64,000 bases of DNA from Sipunculus nudus. Taxonomy: Eukaryota; Annelida; Sipuncula; Golfingiida; Sipunculidae. The DNA is taken from positions 54,129,429 through 54,193,428 of the forward strand of contig CM049312.1 in NCBI GenBank assembly GCA_026874595.1, written 5' to 3'. How positions within the stretch are numbered: position 1 is the stretch's first letter; each line of letters begins with the position of its first letter. Made by a program: the position numbers and the translations under genes. The notes under the pieces were generated by a model, which saw nothing but the letters and a program-made list of their open reading frames with translations, ran no database searches and was not told where the DNA came from. Positions 24,200 through 36,839 of this stretch are shown one piece after another.

Positions 24200-27100
24200 A
24201 CTGATGGTCATGATTTTTGGCATACATATTGATCATGAGATGTTACATCACTTCCTGCAGACTGGTGGCACCACCTGTATTTTTCGATTTTTTACGAATT
24301 TTTTTCTCTATTTTTGAGACCTTTAAAAATGTGAACATCTGTTAACAAGGCACAAATCATAAAGACTGGACTTAGAATCTTAATTCTTGACACACTGAGA
24401 GGTCCATGAAAAATCTCCTTGGAAACCAGAAATTAGGTCTCTGTTACCCATATCCTTTGAGCTATGGGGCCCCAAAGTACCCCCAAGAATAGTAAAAAAT
24501 TTCATACAAAAACTTCAATATCTCAATAACTACATCACTGATGGTCTTCATTTTTGGCATACATATTGATCATGAGATGTTCGATCAGTTCCTGCAGACT
24601 GGTGGCACCACCTGTACTGTTTGATTTTTTACGATTTTTTCCTCTATTTTTGAGACCTTTGAGGATGCTGTTATATGTTAGCGTGGCACAAATCGTAATG
24701 ACTGGACGTAGAATCTTCATTTTCGACACACTGAGAGACCTATGAAAAGTCTCCATGGAAACCAGAAATTAGGTCTCTGTTACCCATATCCTTCGAGCTA
24801 TGGGGCCCAAAATTACCCCCCAGAATAGTCAAAAATTTCATACAAAAACTTCAATATCTCATTAACTACATCACTGATGGTCAAGATTTTCGACATACAT
24901 ATTGATCATGAGATGTTTCATCAGTTTGTGCAGACTGGTGGCGCCACCTGTATTTTTCAATGTTCACGAATTGTTTTCTCCATTTTTGAGAGCTTTAAGG
25001 ATGTAGTTATCTGTCAACAGGGTACAAATCGTAACGACTGGACCTAGAATCTTCGTTCTTGACACACAGGGAGACCCATGATAAGTCTCCATGGAAACCT
25101 GAAATTTGGTCTCTGTTACCCATATCCTTGGAGCTATGTGGCCCCAAAGTACCCCCCAGAAAAGTCAAAAATTTCATACAAAAACTTCAATATCTCATTA
25201 ACTACTTGACTGATGGTCATGATTTTTGGCATACATATTGATCATGAGATGTTACATCACTTCCTGCGCACTGGTGGCGCCACCTGTATTTTTCGATTTT
25301 TTACGAATTTTTTTCTCTATTTTTGAGACCTTTAAAAATGTGAACATCTGTTAACAAGGCACAAATCATAAAGACTGGACTTAGAATCTTAATTCTTGAC
25401 ACACTGAGAGGTCCATGAAAAATCTCCTTGGAAACCAGAAATTAGGTCTCTGTTACCCATATCCTTTGAGCTATGGGGCCCCAAAGTACCCCCCAGAATA
25501 GTAAAAAATTTCATACAAAAACTTCAATATCTCAATAACTACAGCACTGATGGTCTTCATTTTTGGTATACATATTGATCATGAGATGTTCGATCAGTTC
25601 CTGCAGACTGGTGGCGCCACCTGTACTGTTTGATTTTTTACGATTTTTTCCTCTATTTTTGAGACCTTTGAGGATGCTGTCATCTGTTAGCGTGGCACAA
25701 ATCGTAATGACTGGACCTAGAATCTTCATTTTCGACACACTGAGAGACCTATGAAAAGTCTCCATGGAAACCAGAAATTAGGTCTCTGTTACCCATATCC
25801 TTTGAGCTATGGGGCCCAAAATTACCCCCCAGAATTGTCAAAAATTTCATACAAAAACTTCAATATCTCATTAACTACATCACTGATGGTCATGATTTTC
25901 GACATACATATTGATCATGAGATGTTTCATCAGTTTGTGCAGACTGGTGGCGCCACCTGTATTTTTCAATGTTCACGAATTGTTTTCTCCATTTTTGAGA
26001 CCTTTAAGGATGTAGTTATCTGTCAACAGGGTACAAATGGTAACGACTGGACCTAGAATCTTCATTCTTGACACACAGGGAGACCCATGATAAGTCTCCA
26101 TGGAAACCTGAAATTTGGTCTCTGTTACCCATATCCTTTGAGCTATGGCACTCCAAAGTACAGCTCAGAATAATGGAAAATTTGATACAAAAGCTAAAGT
26201 ATCTGAACAACTAATGCAGAGATAACCATAATTGTTTGCATGGATATTGATCATGGAGTGTTTCATAAGTTTCTGCAGACTGGTGGCACCACCTGTATTT
26301 GTTCGGTTTTTTTTACGAAATTTTTCTGTATTTTTGAGACCTTTAAAGATATGAACATCTGTTAACAGGGCACAAATCATAAAAACTGGACCAAGAATCT
26401 TCATTCTTGACACACAGGGAGACCCATGAAAAGTCTCCATGGAAACTTGAAATTAGGTCTCTGTTACCCATATTCTTTAAGCTGTATGGGACCAAAATAC
26501 CCCCCCCCCCCCTGCAGTATTTCAATAACTACAACACTGATGGTCATGATTTTTGGCATACATATTGATCATGAGCTGTTCCATCAGTTTCTGCAGACTG
26601 GTGGCACCACCTGTATTTGTTCGGTTTTTTTTACGAAATTTTTCTGTATTTTTGAGACCTTTAAAGATATGAACATCTGTTAACAGGGCACAAATCATAA
26701 AAACTGGACCAAGAATCTTCATTCTTGACACACAGGGAGACCCATGAAAAGTCTCCATGGAAACTTGAAATTAGGTCTCTGTTACCCATATTCTTTAAGC
26801 TGTATGGGTCCAAAATACCCCCCCCCCCCTGCAGTATTTCAATAACTACAACACTGATGGTCATGATTTTTGGCATACATATTGATCATGAGCTGTTCCA
26901 TCAGTTTCTGCAGACTGGGTGTGCCACCTCTATTTTTTTTTTTCAAATTTTTACAAATTTTTTTCTTTTTTTTGAGACCTTTAAAGATGTGGTTATCTGT
27001 CAACAGGGTACAAATCGCAACAACTGGACCTAGAATCTTCATTCTTGTCATGCAAGGAGGCCCATGAAAGGTGCCTGTGGAAACTTGAAATTAGGTCTCT

Positions 27101-27280
27101 GTTACCCATATCCTTCAAGCTATAGGACTCCGAAGTATCCCTCAGAATAATGGACAATTTGATACAAAAACTGAAGTATCTGAACAACTAATGCAGAGAT
27201 CACCATGATTTTTTGCATGGATATTGACCATTAAGTGTTTTTATTAGTTTCTGCAGACTGGTGGAGCCACCTGTATTTTT
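24200..27280 (+). repeat. 336-bp satellite-like monomers with higher-order structure in A1
   Basis: Spacings of the central palindrome are 337, 336, 336, 337, 336, 336, then 318, 317 and 343. Monomers 1-3 are nearly identical to monomers 4-6, giving a 1,009-bp higher-order unit present twice. Two further monomers (about 26280-26915) are nearly identical to each other with an 18-bp shorter period. They include C-homopolymers at about 26503 and 26818. Confidence 0.9.
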
Positions 27281-28453
27281 GTATCCGCCAAAACGAAGTT
27301 TTGCGGATACTATGTTTTTGACCGAGTTCCTCTGCCGCGTCGGCGTTCGTTTCCAGAGAGCTCCTCGGAGACTAATGGACTGATTTTTCCCAAACTTACA
27401 CCTATTATCGGGTCACATGTGAACTGGTGCCTAACCAATTTGCATTGACCTCTGACCTTTCCTCTCTATCCAGTGTCCATTTGTGGGTCTGTTTCCACTC
27501 ATAAACCCTCATATCTCGGGAACCGTTTGACCGATCAGGAAATAAAATTGATACAAATGTAGCCCTTGGATTGCTTTATAACATACACAAAAAATGGTGG
27601 CGCCACCTGTAACCATGTTTGCACAGTGTCCATCTGTTCATCTGCCTTTGGTTAAAATCACTCATATCTCTGCAGTGAATTGACTAATTCACCTGAAATT
27701 TGTCATGTGTATACATCCAGGATAGCTTTCTTGATTTTATGAAAGGTGGCGCCACCTACGTTCACGTTCACGCTGATGACATCCAAGCTTATATCTCAGG
27801 AACCGTTTGACCGATCAGGAAATAAAATTTATACAAATGTAGCCCTTTGATAGCTCTGTAACATACACAAAAAATGGTGGCGCCACCTGTAACAATGTTT
27901 GCACAGCGTCTGTCTGTTAGTCTGCCGTGGCCTAAAATTACTCATTTCTCTGTAGTGGTTCGACATAACTGCCTAAAATTTTGCAGGTTTATACATCATT
28001 GACAGCTTTCTTGATTTTATGACAGGTGGCGCCACCTACATTCAAGTTAACGCTGGACACATCCAAGCTCATATCTCAGGAACCATTTGACCGATTGGGC
28101 CAAAATTGTGCATGTGTTTAGATCTCACATAGGTCTTTATCATACACAAAACTGGAGGGGTTACCTGCAAAGAATTTTGCACAGTGTTTGTCTGTTTGTC
28201 TGCCATGGGCAAAAATCGCTCATATACATGTAGTGGTTTGACTTTTCTGCCTTAAATTTTGCAGGTGTATACAACTTGGACAGCTTTCTGGATTTGTGGT
28301 AGGTGGCACAACCTACATACACATTTAGGCTGCAGACATCCATGCTAATATGCAACATACCTCACTCTATTTCCCCTTGCCACTCAATCTATGCCTCACT
28401 ATCCGATTTTGGCAGATACATGTAGTCACTTGTCGGTTACCCGTATTCTAGTT
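27281..28453 (+). mobile_element. B-family element, copy B3, nested in A1
   Basis: Starts GTATCCGCCAAAACGAAG with the foldback GTTTTGCGGATAC. Ends TATTCTAGTT at 28453. An inverted terminus copy, GATTTTGGCAGATAC, lies at 28405-28419. GGTGGCGCCACC units at about 27596, 27745, 27876 and 28025. Left flank CTGTATTTTT and right flank TTAAAAG...TTTCTCTATTTTTGAG rejoin to the A1 monomer sequence, so this is an insertion into A1 at T-T. Confidence 0.9.
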
Positions 28454-29369
28454 TTAAAAGTTTACACATTTTTCTCTATTTTTGAGATATATAAATACAG
28501 ACTAAATCTTGGCCTGTTGGTTAATCTGTTTGATGCTTCAGTTGAATGGGTATATACTACCATTCTGATGATAAAATTTCCTTTTGCGAATCTCTTCCCA
28601 GTCAGCTGAGCGTCATGACCCATGGGTCACTTGTTTTGCATTTTATATGAATTTTGAATGCAAAACATTTCATATGCAATGCAAGCTTAAAAAAACTATC
28701 ACCCAAATGCATAACTCCAGGATTATGATGACAGGCATACCTTAAAGGTCTCCTTACGTGAACAGGTTTAGGTTACAGGTTGATAGATTGTGGAATTTAT
28801 TTATTAATTTTTATACTAAATGTCAAACATTTTTTATGCAATGCACTAACTTTAAAAAAGTTTTACTGAAATCCATTTTAATTAACATGGCATTTAAGTT
28901 TTATTATTATCCTCACTTGATTAGGTGATAAGGTTCAGGCGCAATCTTAGTTTATTTTGTGATTTTTTTTCTACATGCAGTATCTGTCTCATGTTTCAGA
29001 TTCCATTTCATAGCAAAGTAAACATTTCTCACATAAGTCACCTCAAATCAATAACATGTGTATCTTATGAGTCTCCTCACCTGATTTAATTTATATGAAT
29101 TCTCAGTTAACCTCTCATGCTGTTAGATCAGCCAGATTACACATTTCCGACAATCCTGTTTGGCAGTGGATCTAGCCCTCTGGATATTATCTAGTTTCAG
29201 TCTTGCTTGGAGAAACAGTGACTTCATTGTACATTTGTATTGTATATTTTTATTTGATCAGGATTTTTACACAAGAAACACAGTCATAAAGAAGTTTCAG
29301 GTATCTTTTTGCTTATTTTTACAAGGTAATGCAATAATTGTTATGTAAATGATTATTTATGCTCTGTAA

Positions 29370-30000
29370 CAGAAAGTAGCTCTTGTAGCAGATAATACTC
29401 AGATTATTTCAGTTATACAAAGGATATGTAGTGTACAAGTTTATGTAGTTCTGTGTGCATAATAATGTACATGTAGGCATCAGTGGTGTGCCAGTTAATT
29501 GATTACATTGGTGATTGTTTTTTTTTCATAATCAATTAAATCCCTGGCAATTTTGCATACTCTATGACAATATATTATGCATGCACATCCATAGAAGTTG
29601 CATTATCTGGATGAATGTTTAAATAAGAAAGACTGGGTATAAAACAGCAAACAGCCTTAAAACTTGTCTTCAATCATCAAATATGATTTCAGAACAAATT
29701 CATACCACTAGTAAATGACTGTTGTTCAATAACAGGAAGATAACAGGAAGAAGATCTTGTAGCAGATTATACTCATATTATTTAAATTAAAGGAGGATAT
29801 TAAGTGTACTAGTTTATGTAGTTCTGTGTGCATAATTATGTACATGTAGGCATTAGTGGTGTGCCAATTTATTGATTATATTTTGATTGGATATTTTCTT
29901 TAATAATTGATTGCATTTTGCATAAGCAATTACCGGTATGTATGCACATCCTAAGATGTCATGTTATCCAGATTAAATATTCTAATTTTTATGACATTAT
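29370..30000 (+). repeat. Two-copy tandem duplication, about 380-bp unit
   Basis: CTTGTAGCAGAT followed by GTTTATGTAGTTCTGTGTGC and GTACATGTAGGCAT occur at about 29376-29520 and again at 29754-29900. The downstream TGTATGCACATCC-like phrase also recurs. About 80% identity by eye. Confidence 0.75.
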
Positions 30001-30214
30001 CAGAAAGAATGGCATTAAAATTAACCTTGTTTAACAAATAATTGTCAGCAACCGGGCCATTACCTTGTTCTTTCAGCATGATGTTAGTCTGAATAATATT
30101 TTGAATAGGTATCATTATATAAAGCAGACTGGTTTTCCGTGATATATATTTTTATAGAAGGTACATATAATAATTTATGAAAAATTAATCATTGTTCAGT
30201 ATATATCTTTCAGT

Positions 30215-30720
30215 TATTGGGTATTGGTCTGTCTGTCTGTCGACAAATTCGTTTTTGAATGATAACGCCAGTTATGATTGACATATGGACTTCAATCTTA
30301 ATATATATATGGCCCACCACCAAAGCAAGAAACCTATTGATTTTGGGGTCATGAGGTCAAAGATCAAGGCCACAAGACATTTTTTAAAAAGATTGTGAAT
30401 GCATTTTAAGCCAGACTTTTCATGCCAGACCTTCCATATTGCACATGTAGGACACCTGCTAATAGGGAAAGATCTCTGTTGAATTTGAGGTCACAAGGTA
30501 GAAGGTCAAGGTCCCAGGAGCCATCTTTCTAAAAATTCATTTCCGGATGATAACTCCAGTTGGGATTGATGTATGCATTTCAAACTTAAAAACATAATAA
30601 TTAAAGCAATAACTCTTTTGATTTTAGGGTCATTAGGTCAAAGGCCAAGGTCACAGAACCCACATAAAAATTTTCAAAAGATTGCATATGGATGCTGGGA
30701 TAGTGAAATGTATAGGAATT
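30215..30720 (+). repeat. Dispersed repeat with two units of about 287 bp
   Basis: TCTGTCTGTCTGTCG is followed by two diverged units that carry GATAACGCCAGTTATGATTG / GATAACTCCAGTTGGGATTG and then AGGTCAAAGATCAAGG / AGGTCAAAGGCCAAGG. Non-coding. The AGGTCA phrases resemble nuclear-receptor direct repeats. Confidence 0.6.
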
Positions 30721-30970
30721 AATGTAGCACAAACGCCAAAAACAGCTATCTCTAAAATCAACCCAAAAGTTGGTTTAAATTCATAATAGACTATATAAAC
30801 TATGTACACTGATTTAAATCTGGTACAGTTCTCTTTCTGATGGTATTCATATGTTTAAACTTTTCATTAATTTCAACATGATTTTGTAACATTTTAAAAT
30901 AATTAGACTTTTAAAAGCTACACTATTTTAAGCATCCTTAATAGTAAGCCCCTTTTTATTGGAGTAATAT

Positions 30971-31942
30971 TTGTATCCCCAGACAAAGTCGGGGGATACT
31001 ATGTTTTCATACTGGTCCCGCCGCCGCCGCATATAAATCTTGTTGGCGCGATAACTCATAAAATATTTCACGGATCTTTACCAAACTTTGTACATGTATA
31101 GATATGGGTGAGAGGAGGACGCCTATTCAAAATGAGGTCATGACCTTCATTAGGAGAGTGACCTTGACCTTGAATAGATCCAATTTTTGGGAAAATCACA
31201 CAAATTCTTAAATATCTCAAGAAATCTTGCATGGATTGATCCCAAAATCAAGTTGATCAAAGATCATGGAAAGGGTTGTCATGTTCCAGAAACTGGTGGC
31301 GCCACCTGTTATTCTTTTACATGTTTTCTTGTCGTTCTATACCCAATCATTGCCACTTAACAGTACAGTGAGCATTATAAGTCAAAAACTAATGGACAGA
31401 TTTCTTTCATATTATGCATATACATAGATATGGGTTATGGGATGATGTTTATTTAAATTTGGGTCATGACCTTTCTTATGAGAGTGGCCTTGACCTTGAA
31501 TATTGCCATATATGGTGAAAAACACACAAAATCATTAATGTCTCAATAAGGGATGCATGGATTGGTCCAAAAATCAACTTGACTGAAGGTCTTGGATAGT
31601 GTTGTCATGTACCAAAAACTGGTAGCGCCACCTTTTATTCTTTTACGTCTTTTTGTGCCGTTTAATACCCCATCATTGCCACTTGACAGTACTGTGAGCA
31701 TTATAACTCAAAAACTAATGGACAGATTTCTTTCATATTATGCGTATACATAGACATGGGTTAGGAGATGATGTATATTGAAATTGGGGTCATGACCTTT
31801 TCTATGAGAGTGACCTTTTCTTTGAGTGTGGTCTGATATTAATTGCTGCTGAAGATGGGGGGCCTATTCTTAAAGGGAAGGGGGGGGGGGGTTAATTGTC
31901 TAGGGATACTATGGCACCTGCGGTGCCAAGAAATATCTAGTT
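30971..31942 (+). mobile_element. C-family hairpin-ended element, copy C1 (intact, about 970 bp)
   Basis: Begins TTGTATCCCCAGACAAAG with a perfect stem (GTATCCCC 30973-30980 against GGGGATAC 30992-30999). Near the 3' end, TTGTCTAGGGATAC (31896-31909) is the inverted copy of the 5' terminus. A hairpin GGCACC-TGC-GGTGCC (31913-31927) follows, and the end is ATCTAGTT. The body has two units of about 326 bp with GGTGGCGCCACC (31295) or GGTAGCGCCACC (31621), TGACCTTGACCTTGA phrases, and a G11 tract near 31880. Confidence 0.9.
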
Positions 31943-31944
31943 AA

Positions 31945-32745
31945 TTAAATGACAATATCTCAAAATTGTCTGCTGGATGTATCACTTTTTGAGACATGAA
32001 ATTTTAAATTTGTTATTGAATCAGAATTTAAAATTTAAGATTTAAAGTAGATAGACATATGATAGAGGAAAACAACAAAAAATCAATGTTGAGATATTAT
32101 CATGTAATTTAACATTAGCCACTAAAATATGGCTTGCAAATACTGGGTGCTTGAAAAATGTATTTTGTTCAAAAATAAAAAAAAATAAAATGTTAAAATA
32201 TCATATGAAAATGAATGAAAATTTTAAAAATATCTGAACCATCAGAAAAAGCACTGTATCACATTAAGAATAATTTAAACTTTATGGGTCTGATATAGAT
32301 TCAAAACAACTTTTTGGATTGATTTATGACATAGTGGTTCTTGCCAAGTGTGGCGGCTTAAATTACTCAGATGATTCATGGAACATGTATAGGACAACCG
32401 GTTCAGTGCATGATTGTATATAAGACTTGTGTCATGATATTTTACCTCATGGCCGGGAGTATGCAGAGATAATTTAACACTCAGATCCTGAAACACCTAA
32501 ACATTGAAGGACTCAAGGTGATGGGTGTCATACAGATGTTTTCCCCATGAAAACACACAAAGGTGTGGATGAAAGCTGTGTGTCACAATATTCTGCCTCA
32601 TGACTAGAGAAGTTTAGCTCCTGTATGTTAGTACAGTGTGAGGATCCAGTGTGAAAGTCTTTGCCTTTAGAGTCGTGAATAAATTTGCCTAGTCTGCAGG
32701 ATACGCTGAGTAAGTGCATAGGGTACTTTCTTTTTATTTACCTAA
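31945..32745. other. Unassigned sequence
   Basis: AT-rich to 32270. 32275-32720 is somewhat more GC-rich and has loosely repeated phrases (TCATGATATTTTACCTCATG and CACAATATTCTGCCTCATG), suggesting an old duplication of about 180 bp. No gene recognised. Confidence 0.35.
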
Positions 32746-32993
32746 TATACCATAAAATCTCCACTTAAAACCGCACTTCTGATTAAAACCGCACCCAGAC
32801 TTTTCCAAAATCATAGGTGAGACACCGCGAGGGGCTCAAATACTAAGAACCCCCTTTTAAAACTGCACCAACTTTCACTACAGAATGATTTGACATAAGA
32901 CACAATCAAGCTATCCTGCCTGAATGACAATTTCCACACCTTATCTGATTCCGACAGCTATACAAATCAGTCTGAGTATATTATTAGCTCAGC

Positions 32994-35634
32994 TGACTAT
33001 AAGTCATCTGAGCTATAGTCGTGGTCCATTGTCCGTCGTCCGTCCGTCTGTCCGTCCGTCCGTCCGTCCGTCCGTCCGTCCGTCCGTAGATGTGGCACGT
33101 TTTGAAACCGTAAGACCTAGGAATCCAAAATTCAGCATAATGTTAGATGTCCCCAAGATCTCCTACCAAGCCGAAAACTGGGTCTTTGCGACTTCGTTCC
33201 TTTGAGAAATTAAGGAAAAACCTCAATTTTTTATTAAAAACCTATTTTCACACTTCAGGACTGCCTAATATCCAAACCACTCATCTGTTTTCCCTCATAT
33301 TTACCATAAATATTCTTCTATATAGTTCCTATGTACATGCCAGAAATTATGTCTGTATTATATAATTTAAAAAAGTTATGGCCCCAAACATAATGCATTT
33401 TGTAAAAAATCAGGAAAGATATTTGATCACTTAACACAAAACTTGTTAAAGCTATGGACTTTTTTTCCAGTAATATAACTTCAGTTTATCAAAATTAAAT
33501 TGTATACCCAAAATTAGATCAAAATCTTTTAAATTTTTTAAAATATTAACAAAAATAAAAAATTTGTACCTTAAATTTTGCCCAACTTTGAGCATGGCAC
33601 GTTTTTTTACTGTAAGTACTGTGGATTTAATTTTCTCAGCATGTTTTTGTTAGCATTTTGTCTGTTAACACCAAAAATTTGAAACCAGTTGATCAAAAAC
33701 TGTAGATTTTATTCAAGTTTTCAAGCACCATGTAACAAATTGTTTACATCAAGCTAGTGTTATGCAGTTTGCAAGAGCTCAGCTCCCCAGCTTCAGCTCT
33801 CAGTTCCTAAAATTTGGCATACAATTAGATGTCTCCAAAATTCCCTACCATGCCAAGAATTTGGTCACTAGGACTTAATACCTTTGAGATATTAATGAAA
33901 AACTTCATTTTTCCATTAAAAACCCATTGTTACACTTCAAGACTGCCTAATATCAAAACCACTGATGTGACTTTAATCATATATAATATACATATTTTTC
34001 TATACATTCTCTATGCATATGCCAGAAATGATGTCAGTATTGCGTAATTGTTTTAAGTTATGGGCCCAAACATAATGCACTATGTAAAAAATCAAGAAAT
34101 ATATTTACTCCCTTAACAAGGGGATTGCTGAAGCTAGAGTTTTTTTGCCAGGGATGTAACATTATTTAATCAAGATTCAATTGAATACCCCAAATTAGTC
34201 CTGAATTTTTCAAATTTTATATGTTATTAGTATAAATATAAAATAAGTACCTTAAATTTTGCCCAACTTTGACCATGGCACATTTGTTTCCTGTGAGCAC
34301 GGTTGATATAATTTTCATATCATGCACACAAGGATTTCAGCTTTTTAGTTTAGAAAGCTGAAAGAAATTGGCCAAAAATTGTAGCTTTTATTAATGTTTT
34401 TATGAGACCATGTCAGACCTTAACTCTCTCCAGCCCCTCTTGAGTCACCTGTATGTTGACCTTGTTGAACTTTCAGCAAATTATGCATGCTTGAGGCGAG
34501 CCATACACTGTTGCAGGTAGGCAGCTTATGGCCAGCCACAGTTGATCCAGGTGTCCAACCCAACTCATCTAGTAGTTTTAACCAACAACATAACAATTAA
34601 CAATAAATTAATAAATTTTAATGTTTTTTTAATAACAAATTCAAGAAAAATAAAAAAGAATTTGTTAGTTTATAATAACAGGAAATCAACTTGCAGTTAC
34701 TGATGATAAAAGAATCTTGTATCGATGGATAGAATGTCACATAATCCAAATAACACCATGCAGTCACCTATGGTATTTTTCAGTTCAATTTTAATGATAA
34801 AAAAGTAAATCATATTATTCATTACTAATCATTAGGGATCATATGAATGAAATTAATGATAGACAAAGATGCAGTTGATAATATTTATCTAGATTCCTAC
34901 TGTGTCTAGTGTGTACATTGATGTGAAATTAGTCCAAAATGAATATATTACATTTTTTTTTAAATATAAATAAAAGCCATAAAACCAGGTACTTTTGATC
35001 ATAATTTAAATGTGTGAATTTTGTATATTCTGGATTCTCAACATAATTGTTTAGTGAAAACTGAATAAATGCCAGTAATGGTGGGAAAACTTTGCAATTG
35101 TATTTAAATACGAATATTAATATGTACTCCATTATAAAATGTCTTGCATAAAGAATTGGAATTCAGGTAAAAATGAAAGTATATGAATACCAGTGCAAAT
35201 ACTTTCAAAATGTATTCATGAATGCATTCATGAATATATTCTTTAATATTATTTTAATAATCATTTCAGTTATATTTCATTTTAAAAAATCATAAGATTC
35301 TCTTGTTATTTTTAACAAAAAATTATATTTGGGACAATATTTGTAATTTTTTTAATAAATAGTTAAACTCTTATATCATATGTTCTGCTTATAAGTTATA
35401 TGGCCAAGTCAAAATCTGTGTGACAATAGTACTCCATTTGTTAATAAAATAAATGAAATCAATCCTCTTACCTGTCTCCAAAGATAATATCATAATCATA
35501 CATAAGCTAAACACCAACAACTCATAATAAAGCTTATATTTATTACCACACCAAACCAGCATATGCCTCATTCCTAAATCATATTTTTTAATCATATATA
35601 ACAGCTGAGCGCCGTGACCCATAGGTCCCTTGTT
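32994..35634 (+). mobile_element. A-family element, copy A2 (subtype II body)
   Basis: Starts TTAGCTCAGCTGACTATAAG with the CTGAGCTA foldback. The inverted terminus copy CAGCTGAGC lies at 35602-35610, then GACCCATAGGTC and CCCTTGTTT. The body has two diverged units about 680 bp apart (33120 and 33800, each with AGATGTC-CCAA-AT-TCCTACCA-type phrases). It is unrelated to the 336-bp monomers of A1 and lacks GGTGGCGCCACC. Its first unit is nearly identical to A3. Confidence 0.85.
33033..33088 (+). repeat. (GTCC)n microsatellite near the A2 5' end
   Basis: At least ten GTCC units with one GTCT. Similar, shorter runs follow the 5' hairpins of A1, A3, D and G, so the run belongs to the element plan. 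Confidence 0.95.
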
Positions 35635-36129
35635 TAAAATGATCCCTTAGAAAAAAAAAGTATAATTAAAAACAATATATTATCAGATCTGAGATGAGAA
35701 TCAATCCTGTTGTATAACTTTGTATACCTCTGCTTTTTTAAGCCATGCAGCTGGTCTAGCCCATCCACGTATCTGCCGATGATTGGTCATAGGGACTGAT
35801 TTTAATGACAACTCTTTTCTAAATTTAATGATGCAAAAAAACGTAGAATTATGAAAAGAATTAAATCATCAATATATAATTAACAAATAACAAATAATCA
35901 TAAATAATACATTTACATACAGCTCTGATGCATGCGAGACCACTGCTAAAGGTGGCCTTCGAAAGTCGCCCTATTATGGCCCCCTCACTGGCCCAAAAAA
36001 ACGATGTCTATCAGGAAGATATTCTAGTTTAAACCGCACAGTGCTTTCAGGAAATCAACCTGATTTCAAGATTCAGAATTTCTTGATTCTTCTCAGTTTT
36101 AAGTGGAGATTTTACAGTACATCAATATT

Positions 36130-36560
36130 TTACCAGCAACAGCATTCTTGTCTTTGTTTCAGTTTATTTTAGTTTCCTCATTTTGACACAATATACCATT
36201 CCTAATAATTAGTGATCAGAGAACTTATATTATACATTGTTATATTTTACATTTCAAATGAAAATAAATTTTTAGTCATTTGCAGACCAGCATTGTGGAA
36301 ATTCAATGGCAACATGACATCAGATAGGTTTTGTCAAATAACTCAAACTTAAGCATTGTTATACTTCTGTTTCTACTTTTTTCCTTTTGCAGGGTCAAGC
36401 AGAAAAGTATATAATTCTCTCCCTTGAATATAATTAATATGTAAATGAAAATGAAATATGATGAAACATATACTGTATTTCACTATTTCATTGATGGGTT
36501 ATGCTACACCTCTCTTACAGCAGTTATACACTGCTGTCATCCCATAACTCTCTCATTGTA
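36130..36560. other. AT-rich sequence without recognised feature
   Basis: Nothing supported. Confidence 0.4.
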
Positions 36561-36570
36561 AACAATACTT

Positions 36571-36838
36571 TGTATAGCAAGGTTCTTGGGGTCACACCAC
36601 CAGGGTAGGCACAGAGTAAAGAAACATAATCAGACCAATGAGAGACTAGTGGCATCCAGCTCCAAATTTTAAACATACAACACCTATTGTTGTTGGTCCG
36701 ATTACACAAGAATCATACCAACGAGAGTGGGTGTCACATCTTTGAAATTTAGAGCTGGATGCAGAGTGTGATACCACACTCTAATCAATTGGTCTGATAC
36801 AGTTCTTTACTCTGTACTGTTCCTGGTGGGGAGTCCCA
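36571..36838. mobile_element. 268-bp foldback repeat (family I)
   Basis: The left arm (36571-36683) with CACCAGGGTAGGCACAGAGTA and CATCCAGCTC is matched by an inverted right arm (36728-36838) with GAGCTGGATGC and TACTCTGTACTGTTCCTGGTG. A single left arm recurs at about 38535-38690. Arms of about 110 bp. Confidence 0.8.
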
Positions 36839-36839
36839 T

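Larger units (their letters stand above)
23926..28635 (+). mobile_element. A-family hairpin-ended element with 336-bp tandem array, copy A1 (contains B3)
   Basis: Starts TTAGCTCAGCTGG and folds with CTGAGCTA (TAGCTCAG...CTGAGCTA), then a GTCC-rich microsatellite. The 3' side has an inverted terminus copy, GTCAGCTGAGC (28601-28611), then the perfect palindrome GACCCATGGGTC (28617-28628) and ends near CACTTGTT. The body is about ten monomers of about 336 bp, each with GGTGGCGCCACC or a variant at 24264, 24601, 24937, 25273, 25610, 25946, 26282, 26600, 26917 and 27260. Open frames across the array are repeat shadows. B3 interrupts it at 27281-28453. Confidence 0.85.
23541..29110 (+). mobile_element. 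G-family element split by the A1 insertion
   Basis: Begins with a hairpin, CCCCTGCCTC against GAGGAGGGG (23546-23573), then a CTGT-rich stretch. Its body phrase ACATTTCATATGCGATACAA (about 23780) reappears as AACATTTCATATGCAATGCAA at about 28662, beyond the A1 insertion at 23926-28635. Phrases such as GGTCTCC and GAGTCTCC also occur on both sides. The right edge is not sharply defined. Confidence 0.6.
32750..36117. mobile_element. Tc1/mariner-like MITE split by A2
   Basis: The left end CCATAAAATCTCCACTTAAA (32750) and the right end TTTTAAGTGGAGATTTTACAG (to 36117) are inverted repeats flanked by TA on both sides. The element is 244 bp left and 483 bp right of the A2 insertion. CCGCAC phrases occur on both sides. 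Non-coding. Confidence 0.8.

Noticed and set aside
24535-27067. Many similar 60-100 codon frames with repeated motifs
   Set aside because: They repeat every 336 bp because the A1 monomers do. Both strands are open and monomers carry frameshifts and stops relative to each other.
30971-31942. Canonical Helitron (5' TC, 3' CTRR, A-T insertion)
   Set aside because: The 3' hairpin and CTAG fit, but TTG before the TATCC start is conserved in all copies and flanks indicate T-T insertion with asymmetric inverted termini, which fits Helentron-type elements better.
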